Positions 62,205 through 64,000 of a stretch of 64,000 nucleotides of DNA are shown one piece after another (position 1 is the stretch's first letter; each line of letters opens with the position of its first letter). The stretch is from Comamonadaceae bacterium. GTDB lineage: Bacteria > Pseudomonadota > Gammaproteobacteria > Burkholderiales > Burkholderiaceae_C. The notes beneath the pieces are model-generated. The model ran no database searches. It saw only the letters and a program-made list of their open reading frames with translations, and was not told the origin of the DNA. A program made the translations under genes and the position numbers. The stretch covers positions 1 to 64,000 of the forward strand of contig CANJWZ010000018.1 in the NCBI GenBank assembly GCA_947478725.1, in the 5' to 3' direction.

Positions 62205-63413
62205 TCATTCCTTGGTCAAACCAAGCGCCAGTTTTGGCTCACGAGGAAGTCCGAGTCCTCGCTCGGCAATGATGTTCTTTTGAATTTGAGCTGTACCACC
62301 ACCAATGATCATGCCGATGTCAAACATGTTGCGACGTGGCCAAGTACCATGCGATCGCACTTCGGCACTATCAGGCAGCAGTAGGCCCAACTCCCCCATG
62401 ACATCTACCGCCAATGCCGACAGTTGGTAATTGAGCTCACAAGTTTGGAGCTTGACAATCAAGCGCGCTAACAAGTTATCTTCTCCAGACGCATTGGCGC
62501 TGATCAAGCGCATCCCGTGGTACCTCATGGCCATCACCCGAGCCTGAAGTCGCATCGCCCTTTGGCGAAACACCGGCATATCGATGACACACTCGCCGTC
62601 AATGCGCTCGTTGCGCATCAATTCAAGGATCGAATTCATTCGGGCCATCGATGCATCAGGATCGCCCAACATGCCCCTTTCATGTTTAAGCGTGGCATTG
62701 GAGACAGACCAGCCTTGACCACGTTCACCAACGAGTTGCGACTTGGGAACTCGAACATCTTTGAAAAACACCTCATTGAACTCAGAGGCATCTGTCATGG
62801 TTTTGAGCGGGCGGATCTCAATACCAGGCGTCTTCATTGAAAGGATTAAATAACTGATTCCCAAATATTTATTGGGCGCGTTGGACTCGGTTTTAACCAA
62901 GGCAAACATCATGTCTGCACCATGCGCGGTGGTGGTCCAAATTTTCTGCCCATTGATGATGAAGTCTGGCCCATCATCTACCGCGCGAGTGGTCAGCGAA
63001 GCCAAATCGGAACCAGCTCCCGGTTCAGAATATCCTTGGCACCAAATGACTTCACCCCTGAGAGTCGGTGCAATCCAGCGTTGCTTTTGTTCGTCAGACC
63101 CCATTTCGAGCAAGGTCGGCACCAACATCGAAATGCCTTGATTGACCAAGCCCCATGGCGCCCGAGCACGGGAAAACTCTTCAGCGATGATGCGGGACTC
63201 CAAGATGTCCCCCTCGGCGCCGAAGCCCCCGTACTCTTTGGGAATTGTCCGTGCAGCGTAGCCATGCTCCATCAGGAGTGCCTGCCAAGCTAAGGCCTCT
63301 GGTGTTGGACGGTTCACACCAAAAGGTTTGGGAAACCGGCTAGCGTGCGCGCTCAAAAAAGCACGCACTTCTTTGCGAAATGACTCGTGTTGGGCGCTGT
63401 ATTTCAGGTCCAT
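62205..63413 (-). CDS. Acyl-CoA dehydrogenase, large (alpha-like) subunit
   Basis: A 402-residue acyl-CoA dehydrogenase. 'WCQGYSEPGAGSDLASLTTRAVDDGPDFIINGQKIWTT' binds FAD and substrate, then 'NEVFFKDVRVPKSQLVGERGQGWSVSNATLKHERG' and the C-terminal 'GGGTAQIQKNIIAERGLGLPRE'. It lacks Glu in the IxEG position, as do many FadE types using another base. It probably forms a heteromer with the next gene, giving the 2,3-dehydrogenation step of the island's pathway. Confidence 0.9.
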   Translation of the reverse strand: MDLKYSAQHESFRKEVRAFLSAHASRFPKPFGVNRPTPEALAWQALLMEHGYAARTIPKEYGGFGAEGDILESRIIAEEFSRARAPWGLVNQGISMLVPTLLEMGSDEQKQRWIAPTLRGEVIWCQGYSEPGAGSDLASLTTRAVDDGPDFIINGQKIWTTTAHGADMMFALVKTESNAPNKYLGISYLILSMKTPGIEIRPLKTMTDASEFNEVFFKDVRVPKSQLVGERGQGWSVSNATLKHERGMLGDPDASMARMNSILELMRNERIDGECVIDMPVFRQRAMRLQARVMAMRYHGMRLISANASGEDNLLARLIVKLQTCELNYQLSALAVDVMGELGLLLPDSAEVRSHGTWPRRNMFDIGMIIGGGTAQIQKNIIAERGLGLPREPKLALGLTKE

Positions 63414-63425
63414 CTTGCAATGCCC

Positions 63426-64000
63426 TCAGGATTCAATGGTGCCCTGCAAGCGCTCAACCGCCAACAAATAGTCGTTCATGAAGTCAATCACGACAGAACG
63501 CGTGCTTTGTGTAGTATTCATGAGGCCTACGCCTTGACCCACAAAGTAGCTGGCCAGTTTACGTGCACCTTCATGCCCGCCGTTGGCCAACTTGAGGACC
63601 TTGCTCATGGCGGTATCTGACACCATTGATTGAAGTGGCATTGGCAACGGACGAGGTGCCCCTTCTTGCTCCCAGGCATCGGTCCAATCTGATCGCAATT
63701 GTCGACAAAACTTACCCGTGCGTGAGCGTGATCGAATTGTGCCCGCAGAGGTTGCTGCCAGCATCTTTTCTTTGACTGCTGGGGATGTTTCGGCCTCAGA
63801 GGTGGTAAGCCACACTGAACCTGTCCAGGCACCAGCAGCCCCCATGGCCATGCAACCTGCCATCTGACGTCCTGTGACGATGCCACCTGCAGCCAAAACA
63901 GGAAGAGAAATACCTAGGTTGTGCAATGCATCCAGCACCTCTGGTACCAGCACGATGGTGCCAACTTCTCCGCAATGACCACCGGCCTCGGTTCCTGCAG
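63426..64000 (-). CDS. Nitronate monooxygenase / 2-nitropropane dioxygenase-like, partial
   Basis: The frame is open to the right edge; only about 190 C-terminal residues are present. 'GTEAGGHCGEVGTIVLVPEV' is the FMN-phosphate loop with the usual GGHxG motif, followed by 'LPVLAAGGIVTGRQMAGCMAMGAAGAWTGSVWL', a TIM-barrel flavin site. Relatives oxidise nitronates, reduce enoyl groups or act in polyketide and steroid-like pathways. It lies 12 bases upstream of the dehydrogenase pair. Its start and N-terminus lie outside the window. Confidence 0.88.
   Translation of the reverse strand, partial: AGTEAGGHCGEVGTIVLVPEVLDALHNLGISLPVLAAGGIVTGRQMAGCMAMGAAGAWTGSVWLTTSEAETSPAVKEKMLAATSAGTIRSRSRTGKFCRQLRSDWTDAWEQEGAPRPLPMPLQSMVSDTAMSKVLKLANGGHEGARKLASYFVGQGVGLMNTTQSTRSVVIDFMNDYLLAVERLQGTIES

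Noticed and set aside
1-64000. CRISPR arrays, tRNA or rRNA genes
   Set aside because: I scanned for evenly spaced repeats, CCA-ended cloverleaf segments and rRNA cores and recognised none; a tRNA search program could still find one I missed.

Overview
The window reads as a chromosome segment of a Burkholderiales bacterium, most likely from the Comamonadaceae (Polaromonas/Rhodoferax-like). The reasons are the gene order mltG-tmk-holB-pilZ-tatD, ygfZ, glnD beside map, a Bug-type tripartite tricarboxylate transporter receptor, two LIV-type uptake operons and many CoA-thioester enzymes. I saw no rRNA, tRNA or CRISPR. This taxonomic call is inference from gene content and protein style.

Region 1 (1-9400) is mostly housekeeping: the end of a class III CoA-transferase, then a minus-strand operon mltG-tmk-holB-pilZ-tatD-ankyrin protein, ygfZ, a thioesterase-acetyltransferase fusion, an iron-dependent alcohol dehydrogenase and an orphan ParA-like ATPase. 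Region 2 (9401-26395, all minus) is a fatty-acid or acyl-CoA catabolic block. It holds two SDRs, a GST, an MDR reductase, a PaaI-type thioesterase, an FadE-like acyl-CoA dehydrogenase, a thiolase, an FadB-like bifunctional enzyme, a complete LIV-type ABC operon (receptor, two permeases, two ATPases) and an acyl-CoA ligase. Region 3 (26514-39980) holds selO, msrB, yciB, bolA, a parvulin, a lipoprotein receptor, purL, map, glnD and a Bug receptor. Region 4 (40053-43550) is a four-gene catabolic operon (flavin monooxygenase, ICL/PEP-mutase lyase, isochorismatase-type amidase, Asp/Glu-racemase-like protein), followed by a peptide deformylase.

Region 5 (44100-64000) looks like an acquired catabolic island. 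It begins at a truncated IS150-type element just upstream of the deformylase and is visibly richer in A+T than the rest. It encodes a second LIV-type transporter (with a LivM-LivG fusion), SDRs, a CrtC/AttH-like protein of unknown function, an APH-family kinase with a small overlapping partner gene, a SurE homologue, an SMP-30 type lactonase, three thiolase-like proteins with two DUF35 Zn-ribbon/OB partners, an enoyl-CoA hydratase, a pair of unequal acyl-CoA dehydrogenases and a nitronate-monooxygenase-like gene cut by the window end. Two divergent intergenic regions in the island carry nearly the same 18-bp palindrome, GTCAACA-N4-TGTTGAC. Each palindrome arm contains a -35-like TTGAC, so one regulator probably controls the whole set. 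The genes suggest uptake and CoA-dependent breakdown of a lactone- or hydroxy-acid-forming substrate, with the kinase removing an awkward hydroxyl (as in LvaAB/ACAD10-11) and thiolase-like/DUF35 complexes cleaving carbon chains. The substrate is unknown.

A separate signal runs through 2-35 kb. A gapless 57-nt repeat is present in at least eight diverged copies, five of them inside genes (mltG, ygfZ, an acyl-CoA dehydrogenase, selO and purL). The mltG and selO copies are read in the same frame and give the same peptide pattern. purL also carries a second, GC-rich palindromic repeat in frame.
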